A stretch of 64,000 nucleotides of DNA from positions 1-64,000 of the forward strand of contig JALKBU010000121.1 of NCBI GenBank assembly GCA_023091735.1, written 5' to 3'. The notes under the pieces were generated by a model. It was not told where the DNA came from. It searched no databases and saw nothing but the letters and a program-made list of their open reading frames with translations. Source of the DNA: Trichomonas tenax. Taxonomy: Eukaryota > Parabasalia > Trichomonadida > Trichomonadidae. Every line of letters starts with the position of its first letter. Within the stretch, counting starts at the first letter, position 1. Both the position numbers and the translations under genes were made by a program. Below are positions 1-10,726 of the stretch, one piece after another.

Positions 1-57
1 ATCCTTCACTATGAGGCCACAACTACTCATAATGAAGTCTTCTTTGGCTTCCAACAT
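1..57 (-). CDS. Possible N-terminus of a gene running off the left edge
   Basis: On the minus strand an ATG at 57-55 opens a frame of 19 codons that stays open to the window edge and begins MLEAKEDFIM. It is too short to recognise. Two context signals support it: an AAAAGTGTCA element lies 25 bp upstream on the coding strand (82-91), the spacing seen at other genes here, and a TGACATGTAAA motif lies further upstream on the same strand (160-170). The plus-strand frame from 11 to 217 has no such support. Confidence 0.45.
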   Translation of the reverse strand, partial: MLEAKEDFIMSSCGLIVKD

Positions 58-81
58 TGAGTTCAATCCATTTCAACCTAT

Positions 82-91
82 TGACACTTTT
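82..91 (-). promoter_or_regulatory. Start-proximal AAAAGTGTCA element
   Basis: Minus-strand AAAAGTGTCA, 25 bp upstream of the putative edge gene. The same core (AAAAGTGNCA) occurs before several other starts in the window. A core-promoter role is inferred from position only. Confidence 0.4.
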
Positions 92-159
92 CCATTTTTC
101 CCGCGCAATCACGTCACTTTCCTTTATTTTGACATTCTGACTCTATATGTCAAACATAA

Positions 160-170
160 TTTACATGTCA
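160..170 (-). promoter_or_regulatory. TGACATGTAAA intergenic motif
   Basis: Single copy of the recurrent TGNC-N2-GTAAA motif, on the coding strand of the putative edge gene and about 100 bp upstream of its ATG. Confidence 0.35.
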
Positions 171-370
171 GAAAAGCACGTTGTTCTATTTTGTCCCAGT
201 CCCGGTTTTATTATTAAATGAATTCTAACAAAAATTACACTGTAGAATCTTCAATTCCAGATACACAAAATGGCGAAATCAAAACGAGCAAAATGAAATA
301 TTTTCATTCTGAATGTCAACATATTTCATAACCTTAATAAAGTAACACTTTCTCTCAATGTAGTTGGCAA

Positions 371-1395
371 ATGCTGACTTCGTTGAAAGAGAGATTTCTT
401 GTAAATGAAGACGATCCTTCTTCTGATGTTTGGGAGCAGTACTACGGCTCTCCTGTACCACAACCAATGTGCTTTGGCCAAGAAAATGGATGCAATAATA
501 TGCCTTCATCTAACAAAATCTACATCTACGGAAGCGTTTTTAAAGATGACTCTGATGGGATAGTTAATATTACAAATTCTAATCTTAAATTCATCCCTTT
601 TTCGTGTTATTTTGAGAATTGTTGACGAAACGACTCTGGCGGTGTCATTTACATTGAATGTGATACTTCTATTTTCCAGAACAGATTCTGCACAACCAAT
701 TCATACGCAAAACTGATCTATATGGATTCGGATGCCACTCATATTGTTATTTGGGTGAAAGAAGCAATAAGATAACCTTATTATTGAGTGTTCTATTTGT
801 CTTTGTTCAAACCATAATAGCATAGCTTCTACATATTCAGCTTATGGCAACATTGGTTTATATTCATCAAATGTTACAAAGAATTCTAATTCGCAATATC
901 TTGGTTGCCAGTATTATTCTACAAAATCAGTTGGAATCATTGACTATTCAACATTTTAGAATTTGCTTATATACCTATGGCCCAAATTTTCTTTATGATT
1001 GCTGCAACGTCATAAACAATACACAATATAGAGCAACACATGGTGCTTTTTATTATATATGGAGAAGTAACCATTAAAAATCGTACAATCAGACTTTCTA
1101 ACAAAAATGGTTCAACATTTAGTTAAGAAAATAATGGTAAATATTTCATCAGTAATTGCAACATTGATTCAATCACTACACACTCTGTTTCAACCTTCTC
1201 CACAACGAGCATCAAATCCACAGAAAGTTACAGCATTCTTCATCATCTATCGACATATGAATGCGGTGCTTCACTTGCGAATGACGAATTTCATCATCAA
1301 GAAATCAAATCAATCGAAATCCCTCGATTTTCATTTGTTGATTTTGTATTTTGTTTTTCGCATAAAATATTCACAAGTTATGATATTCGATAAAT
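371..1395 (+). pseudogene. Decayed surface-type beta-helix-like protein (family copy A)
   Basis: Fragments in several frames align with three other copies in this window (18.4, 19.9 and 36.5-37.4 kb). Shared landmarks in order are an acidic leader followed by W-x2-YYG, a block ending SVFKDDSDG, a CYFENC segment, IYIECDTSIFQNRFC, IECSICLCSNH, SSNVTKNSNS and SNCNIDSITTHS. The frame is broken by a stop directly after CYFENC, by a stop after YSTF, and by at least two frame changes. Short repeated beta-strand-like units rich in G, S, N and C suggest a right-handed beta-helix surface protein of the kind trichomonads carry in large numbers, but no named domain is certain. Confidence 0.7.
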
Positions 1396-1551
1396 AATTA
1401 TTCATTTTATTCTGCCCAATTGAGCATTTCAATAAATGATTCACATTCATCTTTCATTTGTGTGTCAATTATAACAGTTTTTTTTTTATCAATTTGGATT
1501 TGCTTCGAAAAGTTTGCAATGAATTTTAAAAAGCAACAAACAGTGCTGAAT

Positions 1552-2562
1552 GATTCTTAATTAGGATCTATAGAGCAAAATAAAAAATCAAGGCTGTGTA
1601 AGTTGAATAACTCTATAAAAGCGAAACTGAATTTTTTGTGAAATTTCAAAAAAAAGTGAAAACACTTTCATCATTTGTCATGATGTCATATTGTGTTCAC
1701 AATCAACCACAATCTATATAATGTTAATATCCAATAAGTATATATCTTATTTATATATTATATCATTGTTTTCCTTCATAATATCTGTATCAGATCAAAA
1801 TAAAAAATTACGTCATATTTTTCAAATTTGTAATTGAAATGCTGTTTTGACCATATACATCAAAATTGACTTGATTCAATTGCAGAGAGTAATAGAGCAT
1901 CAAATATAAATCCATTGCGTCCCTAAGGAAAGTAATTGGCACATCTCAGTAATTAATGTAAAAAGCAAATATTCGATGGGAATCAAATTTGTGTCAAAAA
2001 AATGTGTTTGCGGAGAAAACATGTCTTTGGAGATTTTCGTTTTCATATCATTAATAAATCATCTATCTACTAATGATATTATAATCAATACTGTATTTAT
2101 TATATACGGTAACTATTGTCTATGTCTTTTATCAATCATTGGGTTGACTGTAATGAAAACAAAAAAATTCCATCTCAGATTGTCAAAATTCGAGCCGTCT
2201 CTATTTATGGGATTGCTTATCAGCAACCTAAGATTCAGTTACAATTATGAGTATATCCATAGATTATATACGAGGTATACTATACGTATAATAGCAGAGA
2301 AAGATTGTTTCAAAAATTTTTTGAAGAGAGAGTGAAAATTTTTTCTTCATTACATCAAATATGAACATTTCGGCGCCAATTTTTCCTGCGAAACCGCTCT
2401 CGAACTTAATTTTGATTTTATATCCCACCATGACGCCAAAATTATATGACATATTTCTCTATATAAGAGTCATTATAGGTGTATATTATATATGTGTTAA
2501 TAGAATGATTCAGATTTGCTCCAATCTTTCTGCGCTAAACACACCCTTACACACCCTATACT
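1552..2562. repeat. Copy 1 of a ~1-kb dispersed repeat
   Basis: Nearly identical, by eye, to 35065-36076 in the same orientation. It includes the right terminal repeat ending in CACACCCTATA (2524-2560). Homology starts abruptly at 1552, and the left terminal repeat present in copy 2 is absent, so this is a 5'-truncated copy. An open frame of about 119 codons (1976-2335) is conserved in both copies, but no domain is recognisable. Confidence 0.85.
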
Positions 2563-2958
2563 TTAAATTTTCATTCTTCTTTCATAATTCTTTCTTTCAT
2601 CAGTTTCATTTTCAAATCATTGATAAAAAATCTTCATCATCAAACATCAAATAAAGAACCAACACATCATCTCCAATTTATCTTAACAAAAATATACAAA
2701 TTCAAATGGTTTATGCTAAAATATCTCAATGATTTTAATAAAAAATTGAATAATATCGAAAAATATCAATATTTATTAACAATTATATGATGATTCAATA
2801 TAGAAATCGATGATATAAAGAAACATAATGCATTGATATCAATACTCGTAAGTATGGTATTTGAAAAAAAAATTATCATAAAAGAAGCTCGAGAAGCCGA
2901 AAAACGTAAAGTATAGGAGGAAAGATTTAAGAAACAACAATACAAACAAACAAATAAC
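2563..2958. other. Intergenic, nothing recognised
   Basis: AT-rich DNA between the end of the dispersed repeat and the kinase relic. No open frame or structured element is visible. Confidence 0.6.
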
Positions 2959-3810
2959 TTAAATTGAGTTGATGTGAGGAATTCTTATCGGATTTTGAGC
3001 CCTAACAAGCGGAGACACATAGACAGTGGAACACGCAGCCCTCATTAACTTCCTTCGATTGCTGCTCGGATTGTAATTCAACATCGAAAAAAGTTCGTTT
3101 GTGTTTGGACCCTTTAAAGGATCCAAATTCAGACATCTGTTGACGATGTTCCTTATATTCGCAGACTTTATCTGTGTTTCATCGTATTTCACTGTCGTTA
3201 TCGATTTCATCGAATCTCGTGAAGAAATATCCCAAGGATAGTTTCCTGTACTCAAAATGAACATAGTAACGCCCAATGACCAAATATCAGATGCGAATTC
3301 GTCACATGGTTGCAATTTTATCATTTCTGGAGACCTGTACGCTAAAGTACCGACAAGGTCAACTTTTCGTTCTTCATTCGTTATCTTCTTCGAGAGCCTG
3401 AAATTGCAGATCTTAACGCGGCAGTTGTTATACCTCCATGAGCTATTCCGAATTCGTGGCAATCTCTCAGTGCAAGAATGATCCCCGCCGCAACTTTGTT
3501 CAATCTCTCTCCAGAAAGATATATCTCGTCCAGCAGAATTTTGTACAAATTCTTTGGACAAAATTCCATCAGCAAATAAACGTAATTTGAGTGCCTGAAG
3601 TATTTGTAGAGAGAGACAACGTGCAGCGATGTGATCTCAACCATGTTTTCTATTTCGCTTTCAACGAATTTATCTTTTTTAAAGCGAAATTCATTTTGTA
3701 CAGATGCGAAAAAACGTTATAAACGACACTGGTTCCGCCCGTCGCTATTATACTTCTGTATTCAAGTCCTAAGCTTTCCATTAACTGTGAATCTAAAACA
3801 TCAATATGTT
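2959..3810 (-). pseudogene. Broken eukaryotic-type protein kinase
   Basis: Minus-strand fragments give a kinase domain in pieces: a glycine-loop region (ATGGTSVVYNVF) followed by FALKKIN with the ATP-anchoring lysine; a frame change; then the hinge region YVYLLMEFCPKNL and a C-helix/E-helix segment ending CHEFGIAH. After another frame change comes VKICNFRLS, then GTLAYRSPE and DIWSLGVTMF. The catalytic loop (normally HxDxKxxN) is largely missing around the second shift, and DFG reads NFR. An active enzyme is therefore excluded. It resembles the intact kinase at 31.0-31.9 kb in domain layout. Confidence 0.85.
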
Positions 3811-5328
3811 TTTAATTTGAGAAATTTATCGATAAAAAAATTTCACAAAGACCATAAATATGCTATATTATGATTTTTTTGAATTTCAAAATTATTTTTC
3901 TATTTTAATCATAAATTGAGCTATTTAATATATAGATATAGTTATTTTTAACATCAATTTTGATTTCTAATTTTTGATTTTGAAAATTACATATTTTATA
4001 TATCATATAAAATATAGTATAATAAAATTAGAATGCCGTTAAGTTGGCTCAATTTTTGAGATGATTGAAAATTAAATGTGGATTGAATTTTGTAAAATTT
4101 CTATATGCAATGAACTATATTATATGAGTATTGTTTTTAAATCAATTAAAATTTTGAAAGCTTTAAATATTTAACGTGCATCTTTAACTTTTAGCAAATT
4201 ATTAATATATTTCTGGATTTATTTAGCAATAATCATTTTTCAAAAAATGAAAATGTTTTGTAATTCAACTCTCTATTAGATACTGAATCATAAATTATTT
4301 TATCATTTCAATATTTTCACAAACTTTGTTAATTTCTGCTTGTTTCAATTTTTTTTTTAATTATTTTTAATAAATATGCTTTTTTTTCAAAAATCTCTTT
4401 ATAAAACTATTTTCTCTGCGCTATTTCATTTGATCAATAATCGATTTTAATCAACTTTTCAGCATCTCTATATGATGCTAAGTCCTATTATTTTGTTTTT
4501 AACATTATTTGCGACCTCACATTAATTTTCATTTTTTCACGGTCTGTGATTCAATCGTCACTTAAAATCCAAGCAACACTCTTCACAGCCAATCATTTGG
4601 ACAAAGTTATTTCATTTGATAATATCAAATTTTCAAAATTCAAAACTAGACCTTAGCTATAGGTTTGCTATATTATAAAATCTTTAAATGTGATATATCT
4701 AAAAGATAGCAAGTTTTACAAGACAATATTAATTTTTCACTAAATTGAAAGTTGTGGTTGACCACTTTACTCCCAACCATTCATTTTTCAGAGACCTAAA
4801 AAAGAAAATGTGAGCTCTCATGGATCCCAAAACGAAGGACAATTTGATATTCAAATACGCATTGTTCTTTATTCGAAGGTTTTACTGGAGGAAAAAATCG
4901 AACTCTTCGAAAAACTCTCTGTTTCACAAACTGAAATGCCAAAGATGATCATTATCTAAATTCGCAATCACGCGTCTTGTTTTATTTTTTTGCTGATGTT
5001 TTCAGTCACAGATACATACCCTCGTTATAAATATCGCACCAAAATCGAGAAATCCCCAAAAAATAAAGCGCTACAGTTTGATATTTAAAATCCAGAGAAA
5101 ACAAAAGAAATCCAAAGAAAAAAAAATTTTGAATACGATTCAGAAATTTTTAATTTTGTTTTATTTTATTAAATTCATCCATCTCTAAAGCCAACGGAGA
5201 TTTATCGATTATTTATTCAAATTATTTCAATTGGAACCCAAAAATAATTTTAACCTACATACCGAATAATGTATTTCTAATCAAAAACGTTGAAAACTGT
5301 ATTCAATCTTATAAAATTATAAAATAAT
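3811..5328. other. Intergenic, nothing recognised
   Basis: About 1.5 kb of very AT-rich DNA with homopolymer A/T runs. No coding frame, RNA gene or repeat was seen. Confidence 0.6.
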
Positions 5329-5853
5329 ATGAATTCAAGACAGACTTCGAAAACGATTTTGAAGTTCACGAAAGAAGAGGACGAGAGGCTTCAGAAGGTC
5401 ATAAGGAAGCTTGGCACGAGAGACTGGGAGTCTATAGCGAGCTGTATGAAAAATAGATCGCCGAGACAGTGCAGGGAGCGCTGGACGAACTATTTAATGC
5501 CGGAGTTGAGTTCGGCGCCGTGGACGCCGGAGGAAGATGAGCTATTAGACAAATTATACGAAAAATACGGCAGCAAGTGGTCAAAAATCGCGTCTCATTA
5601 TACCAATCGATCGGCAAACATCGTGAGAAATAGATACAGAATAAACGCGAAGAAAAAAGAAGAATTAAAACAAAATCGACCGCCTGTTAAAATAAGCGAT
5701 ATAACAAACCTACTGGATCACGTGCCTCCACTGAAGGAGTCCTACCAACCGAAAATCGATAAAGTCGGCGAAATAAAACCAGTTATTACAGATATTGATC
5801 GACTGGCTCCCGAAACTCTTCTCATTTCGAACCTTATGGCAACACCCAAATAG
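5329..5853 (+). CDS. Two-repeat Myb-like DNA-binding protein
   Basis: 174-aa protein with two tandem Myb/SANT repeats near the N-terminus (about residues 13-60 and 64-112). Repeat 1 carries the spaced tryptophan and recognition-helix pattern DWESIASCMKNRSPRQCRERW. Repeat 2 has WTPEEDELL and SKWSKIASHY. The third hydrophobic position is partly replaced, as is common in these proteins. The C-terminal 60 residues are short and low in features. Trichomonads encode many small R2R3-like Myb proteins, a few of which are known to regulate iron-responsive promoters in T. vaginalis. The specific target here is unknown. The ATG is the first in frame. Confidence 0.9.
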   Translation: MNSRQTSKTILKFTKEEDERLQKVIRKLGTRDWESIASCMKNRSPRQCRERWTNYLMPELSSAPWTPEEDELLDKLYEKYGSKWSKIASHYTNRSANIVRNRYRINAKKKEELKQNRPPVKISDITNLLDHVPPLKESYQPKIDKVGEIKPVITDIDRLAPETLLISNLMATPK

Positions 5854-6141
5854 TTTTTTACAATACATTTCTTTTATATTACATTTTTTAATTTCTTAAT
5901 TTGTTTTTATTAAAACTATACAACTTCTATTACCAAAAATTCCACCTAGAGATTTCAGAAATAGGTCAGTTTTTGCTCTATTTATTACATAACAATATAT
6001 CATCAACAAAATTTCTTTTTGAAACATGAATCACTTGTGCTCGATTAAAACTTTTGAAGGATATAATGAATGAAGCAAAGAAATTGGGTTGTCGCGAGAA
6101 TTTTGATGTGAACATAATTTTATTTTTGATTTTGGAATGTG

Positions 6142-8418
6142 TTATTGTGTGAAAGATGTTTCCTTGCTCGATCGTATGACGAAGAAATCAATTAAACTCT
6201 TCCAATCAGATTTAGCGTTGAAGATTTTCGTTAATTCAACAGGAATCGATGCGTGAAGTCTTGGAATGTAGCAAACAGCTTTGATGAAAGCGTACGCGAA
6301 GTTTATCAAAACGGGATTCGATTCTTGAATGTTTTCGGTGATCGTTTTGCAAATATCGAAAACTAACTCTAACTTTTCTCTGTATCCTTTAAACGTGACA
6401 AGAATAATCGCGAGACAGAAAAATGCCAATCTTTCGCCGTCTTTGATCAATTCCATGTTTTCGTTCAATATATTCTTCACTGATCTCAAAACTTCGAAAA
6501 GAATCGCGTGCTCGTCTTCGCAAACTAAAGCGATGATTATAGTGTTAGAGAACGTTATCTCCTGTGGAATAATTCCACGAATGATCAAAATTGGACTTCT
6601 CGAGATCAAAGAAAATAAACATTTGATTAACGCGGAAGGACCGAATACACTGAGCCAAGCTCTCAACATGATGATCATCGAGTTCAGTCTGTTGAGATTC
6701 TGCCATGAATCTAAAGAAAATGTGAACTTTGCTTTGATATTTGAAAGTTCTTTGTCAATTTGAACGTATTTCGCTGATATAAGTGTGTCATAGTCTATAT
6801 CCTCCATGAAAACGTCTTTTATCGGTTCCATTTTCATCAACATCACTTGTTTAAAAAGATAATTATTTAATTTTGTGTCTGGAAACTTCATTGTGTTAAT
6901 TGATGGCATTTTATCTTTGTTTTGCATCTGATAAATCAAGTATGATGGCCAAAGATAATCATTATAGTATAAAATTTGTTTGATTTTCTCTATATCATGA
7001 TTTAATTGGATATAATCTATAAACATGTTGTTCTTCGTAATATAGGACTCCTCGTTGATGATATCTTTAAATGAATATTCTGTTATTTCATGAGAAATGC
7101 TTTGATTTACAAAATAAGATAAAAAACGGCATTTCTCGTTGTATTTCTTTGTCTCCTGTGCAGTAAATTCACTAACAATGTTCCTTTCATATGTAGAACC
7201 GCCTCTTATCATTTGTTTGATCACATAGAAAAAAAATTCATATATTACAGAAAACAATATTATTTTGGTGTCAATTTCAAACAGAATTTCGAACACGAAT
7301 GTCGAAACCCTGATATAACAATCTCTTTGTCTCAAATGACAAATAAAGTCTAAAATATTCTTTTCTATGCCATAAATCAACTTCGTTATGTTTTCTGGAT
7401 CTTTAGATTTGAAAATTTCCTCCAAATATTCAATGAAATGCGATGATAAACATGGAAATTGAAATATTTGTTCCATAATGTTGGAATAATCAATAAAATC
7501 TGGTTCAGAAGTGAACATTTCTATGATGTTTTCGCGTGTTATACCGTTAAACACTGATGAATCGTAATTTAATAAATTAATCGCTGAAATAAACATTTCT
7601 TTGTTGAATGTGTAGTCAATTTCAACTGGATTGTTCGTTGCCATGAAAATGTATTTCGGGAGAATTGAAGTAATGAAAAATGCATCAGTTATCGAAGGAT
7701 TATTCAAAAAAGAGTTAATTATCGCAATATGAAAGTCGTTGAAGAACCCAACGGAATAAAATTCCGCAGGAACCGATTTTTGGCGCCAAAGACGAATTGC
7801 TGCTGTGCAAAGTTGAGATACCGCTGATTGTTCGAGTTTGTTGATGATTTTGTTGATTTTATTGCCTTTTATGGCGAATTCAAACAGCCTTTGAAGCTGT
7901 GAAACGTCATTTCTCGAATCAAAAATATCAACATTTTTAAATCTTTGCTGAAACGAGTAAAATTCATCAGGAATCAGTATTCTGGACGATGCAATGGATA
8001 TTGACAATTGATGTGAACGTGATAACGCGAAAAATGCAGAATTTTGCAATTTTTTTTCTTCGGTTTTTATGCAAATTTCCAAAATTCTGAGAGAATATCG
8101 ACAGACATCTGTGTTCAAATAGTTTTCTGAAACAAAAACTCTGTCTCCGTATTCAGAAAGCATTTTTAGAACTCCATTTACTTCTTCTGAATGATTTAGA
8201 TCAATAGCATTGATGGAATCCTCTATATTGAATGAAAATACAGCTAGGAGATATTCTAGAATGGAAGGAAACGATTCATTTGAGTTTGATATAATTTGTG
8301 ATAATTTTTTAATTAATGAATGTGGTACTTTGTCATATTCTTTTAAAACTTCATCGAGAAATTCTTCTTTGCTCAGTCTCCGATTCCAACAAGAACGAAG
8401 AAAAAAGTCTTCGTCCAT
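6142..8418 (-). CDS. Large helical protein of unknown function (758 aa)
   Basis: One long open frame on the minus strand. The first in-frame ATG is at 8418 (MDEDFFLRSC); the codon before it is TTG. The predicted protein is rich in leucine, isoleucine, lysine and acidic residues with regularly spaced hydrophobic positions. This fits an all-helical solenoid or scaffold rather than an enzyme, and there is no signal peptide or clear membrane segment. No catalytic motif or named domain was recognised. It stands convergent to the Myb gene, with about 290 bp between the two stop codons. Confidence 0.75.
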   Translation of the reverse strand: MDEDFFLRSCWNRRLSKEEFLDEVLKEYDKVPHSLIKKLSQIISNSNESFPSILEYLLAVFSFNIEDSINAIDLNHSEEVNGVLKMLSEYGDRVFVSENYLNTDVCRYSLRILEICIKTEEKKLQNSAFFALSRSHQLSISIASSRILIPDEFYSFQQRFKNVDIFDSRNDVSQLQRLFEFAIKGNKINKIINKLEQSAVSQLCTAAIRLWRQKSVPAEFYSVGFFNDFHIAIINSFLNNPSITDAFFITSILPKYIFMATNNPVEIDYTFNKEMFISAINLLNYDSSVFNGITRENIIEMFTSEPDFIDYSNIMEQIFQFPCLSSHFIEYLEEIFKSKDPENITKLIYGIEKNILDFICHLRQRDCYIRVSTFVFEILFEIDTKIILFSVIYEFFFYVIKQMIRGGSTYERNIVSEFTAQETKKYNEKCRFLSYFVNQSISHEITEYSFKDIINEESYITKNNMFIDYIQLNHDIEKIKQILYYNDYLWPSYLIYQMQNKDKMPSINTMKFPDTKLNNYLFKQVMLMKMEPIKDVFMEDIDYDTLISAKYVQIDKELSNIKAKFTFSLDSWQNLNRLNSMIIMLRAWLSVFGPSALIKCLFSLISRSPILIIRGIIPQEITFSNTIIIALVCEDEHAILFEVLRSVKNILNENMELIKDGERLAFFCLAIILVTFKGYREKLELVFDICKTITENIQESNPVLINFAYAFIKAVCYIPRLHASIPVELTKIFNAKSDWKSLIDFFVIRSSKETSFTQ

Positions 8419-8695
8419 CAATTATGAGCACAAAATCTCAAAATAAACAGAAATTCACTAGAAAACCATTCCTAAAAATACCATTTGCGCATATAATTAT
8501 AAATTACATCAAAACTGACAAATAAACAATATTTTTTGCTCAATAAAGATATTTTTGACAAATAAATTTTATTTATTAACAAATATATTTCTGATAAATA
8601 AATATTTTTATCATATAATGTAGTTTTACAAAAATCGAATCTGACGATAAGCCGCGAAGCAAAATTTTATTCAATAAATTACCCGAAAAGTGTCA
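8419..8695. other. Intergenic with TTGACAAATAAA-like repeats
   Basis: Contains three imperfect copies of TGA(C/T)AAATAAA, around 8515, 8554 and 8590. Similar TTTTTGAC(C/T)AATAAA words recur at 10,605-10,640, on the other side of the transposase relic. Whether they are element ends or ordinary promoter words cannot be decided. Confidence 0.4.
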
Positions 8696-10279
8696 TTATG
8701 GAACACCTTCAGGGTTGATTTTAGGGATATGTGAATGAACAAAACAATTATTTTTCAAATAATTGTTTGGATTCTTTGTCAATTCTGCAAACCTTGTACA
8801 ATTGTTGGAACATAAATGGGAAAATTTTGGGTTTTGTGAAACTGAATCATAAATGGTTCTTAACATTTTGTTGCTTGTGATCAAGCTCACATTTATGTTA
8901 AGTCTGTTTTCCATTCTTTCTTGTCTGAGTCTGAGCAGTTCAAGTTGGCTTTCATTTAAGTCCCTAACAAATGGATTTTCAAGAACTTTCTCAAGGGGGA
9001 AAAGGTAAATTCCAGTTGCGAGTCCACCTGCCTGAATGTTTATCCATGTTCTTGCACTTTGCCAAGCGCTGATGAAGGCTCCAACAGCCGCGTAGCGCAC
9101 TTTTGATGCTGCACTATCAAACCTTTCTTCATTGTTGTTTAAGAGCTGATGGAACTTCTTTGTGAAATTTCTTTTGAGGCTCGATGCCAAACTCACGTCG
9201 AATAACTGCAGTACATGAGTTATATGACTTGGCCATGCAAGAACTTCAACATTGAAGTGCTTTAAGAGAAATAGAGCTACTGGGCACTCACGTGAATTAT
9301 GCCCATCTAACAACAAAATAGCTTTGGAATGACGTATATCTTCAGGCAGTTTGGCTCTGTAATCACTGAGCCACTGAATGAAGTGAAGGACCCAACCAAG
9401 AAACAAATCCCTTGTCATCCATCCCTTGGGAGATGATCCGAACCAAGCAACTCTTGATCGCTCAAACCTTGCAAGTTGTGGTCTTGCTGTTTTATTGCCG
9501 TTTATGATGATGAATGGTGGTAACACAACTCCACTGAAGTTCACGCAGCATATTGCAGTCAAATGTGGGAGATCTGGTAGTCCACGACTTATAACTTCAT
9601 TGATATCATCGGGAACAACAGCTTTACCAGGTCGTATTTTGTTGATCATTGTTTCATTACAATTGAACAGTAGCTCTGGTGCTATACTTCGTATTAAATC
9701 TTGATATCTTTGAAAGAAGTTGATTCTAATATCTCTACTGCAACTAAGATACCTTACAGTATCAAGTTCTCGGCGATATTTGAGTGAGCATTGTAAACCC
9801 TCTAACATCTTGTTCACCCAAGATCTTGAGGCTGGATCGACTTCATATTCATTTGTTTTAAGCGTAAGATAAGGCGAGTCTGTGAGTACTAAGAAACTGC
9901 ATGCAATTTAAATTCGTCTTAGTTTTATTCGATGTGCATCATCGCAGGCATCATATGGGTCAGCCCACTGGTTGACATCATATGATGCCTTGATGTATCT
10001 AGCAAGCTCTGATTAATCAGTGGGATATAAGTAGGGGAGAGCTCCACCTTCTGATCCTTTTCTCCAAGAATATCCTAGTGCAGAATGAATAAGACACTTT
10101 TCAAGAGCTTCAGCGTGGAGGTTGCAGGACTGGAAGACATTTCGATCACAATAGCTATTGAAGAAATCAATTTGGATCTGGCGATATGTTCTCTTTTCGA
10201 AGACTCTTTTCTGTAAGATGAAAATTTGCTCTTCTGAGAATCCATCTAGCGTGAGGAGGTCCCACACAGCTTCATTCAT
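8696..10279 (-). pseudogene. Dead pogo/DDE_1-type transposase
   Basis: One reading frame of 528 codons runs from 10279 to 8696 and is interrupted only by two in-frame TAA stops (10015-10013 and 9910-9908). The N-terminal part (10279-10013) looks like a DNA-binding region. The C-terminal part is a DDE_1 (pogo/jerky-like) catalytic domain, with NCNETMINK where the family has an Asp before ET, LLLDGHNSR, and HVLQLFDVSLASSLK near the third acidic position. The first catalytic Asp therefore appears as Asn. Terminal inverted repeats were not found. This is a decayed DNA transposon, inactive by three independent criteria. Confidence 0.85.
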
Positions 10280-10726
10280 CCAAGTTGGGCCAGAGGTTTT
10301 CGAAAAATTTTAACAAAATTAACATAGTGATACCATGTTGAATATAATATCAAAAGTTAGTTTTTGTCATTTTCGAAAAATTTTTGATGATTACCGCATA
10401 ATAATCATCAGAGATATCTGAAAATAAAGAATTAAGTTTTAATAAATTTTCATATCAAAATTTCAGTATGGAGCGACGGCTTGACATTTTTAATATTATA
10501 TCATAATGACTATCCTAAACATTTTTACGAAAAATAATTTTAACAAATACACATATAACCAAAAAAGTGACGCTGCTTCACAGCTCGTAAAGCTTGTTAT
10601 ATTTTTGACTAATAAAGTCATTTTTGACCAATAAATCACATTTTTGTCATATAAATATTTTTATTGTCAAAAAAGCCAAATGTTAATTTATAAAAAATAT
10701 AGAAAAATTGATTTATTATAAAAAAG
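10280..10726. other. Intergenic between transposase relic and ABC gene
   Basis: AT-rich. The part next to the ABC stop codon has repeated TTTTTGAC(C/T)AATAAA words (10,600-10,640) that could serve as 3'-end or promoter signals. No gene is seen. Confidence 0.45.

Noticed and set aside
2264..2452. Minus-strand 62-codon frame in repeat copy 1
   Set aside because: Not kept open with sense content in copy 2, and no recognisable protein.
9946..9990. 12-bp inverted repeat AGGCATCATATG inside the transposase
   Set aside because: Lies in former coding sequence, so it is likely a coincidence or local mutation rather than a regulatory hairpin.
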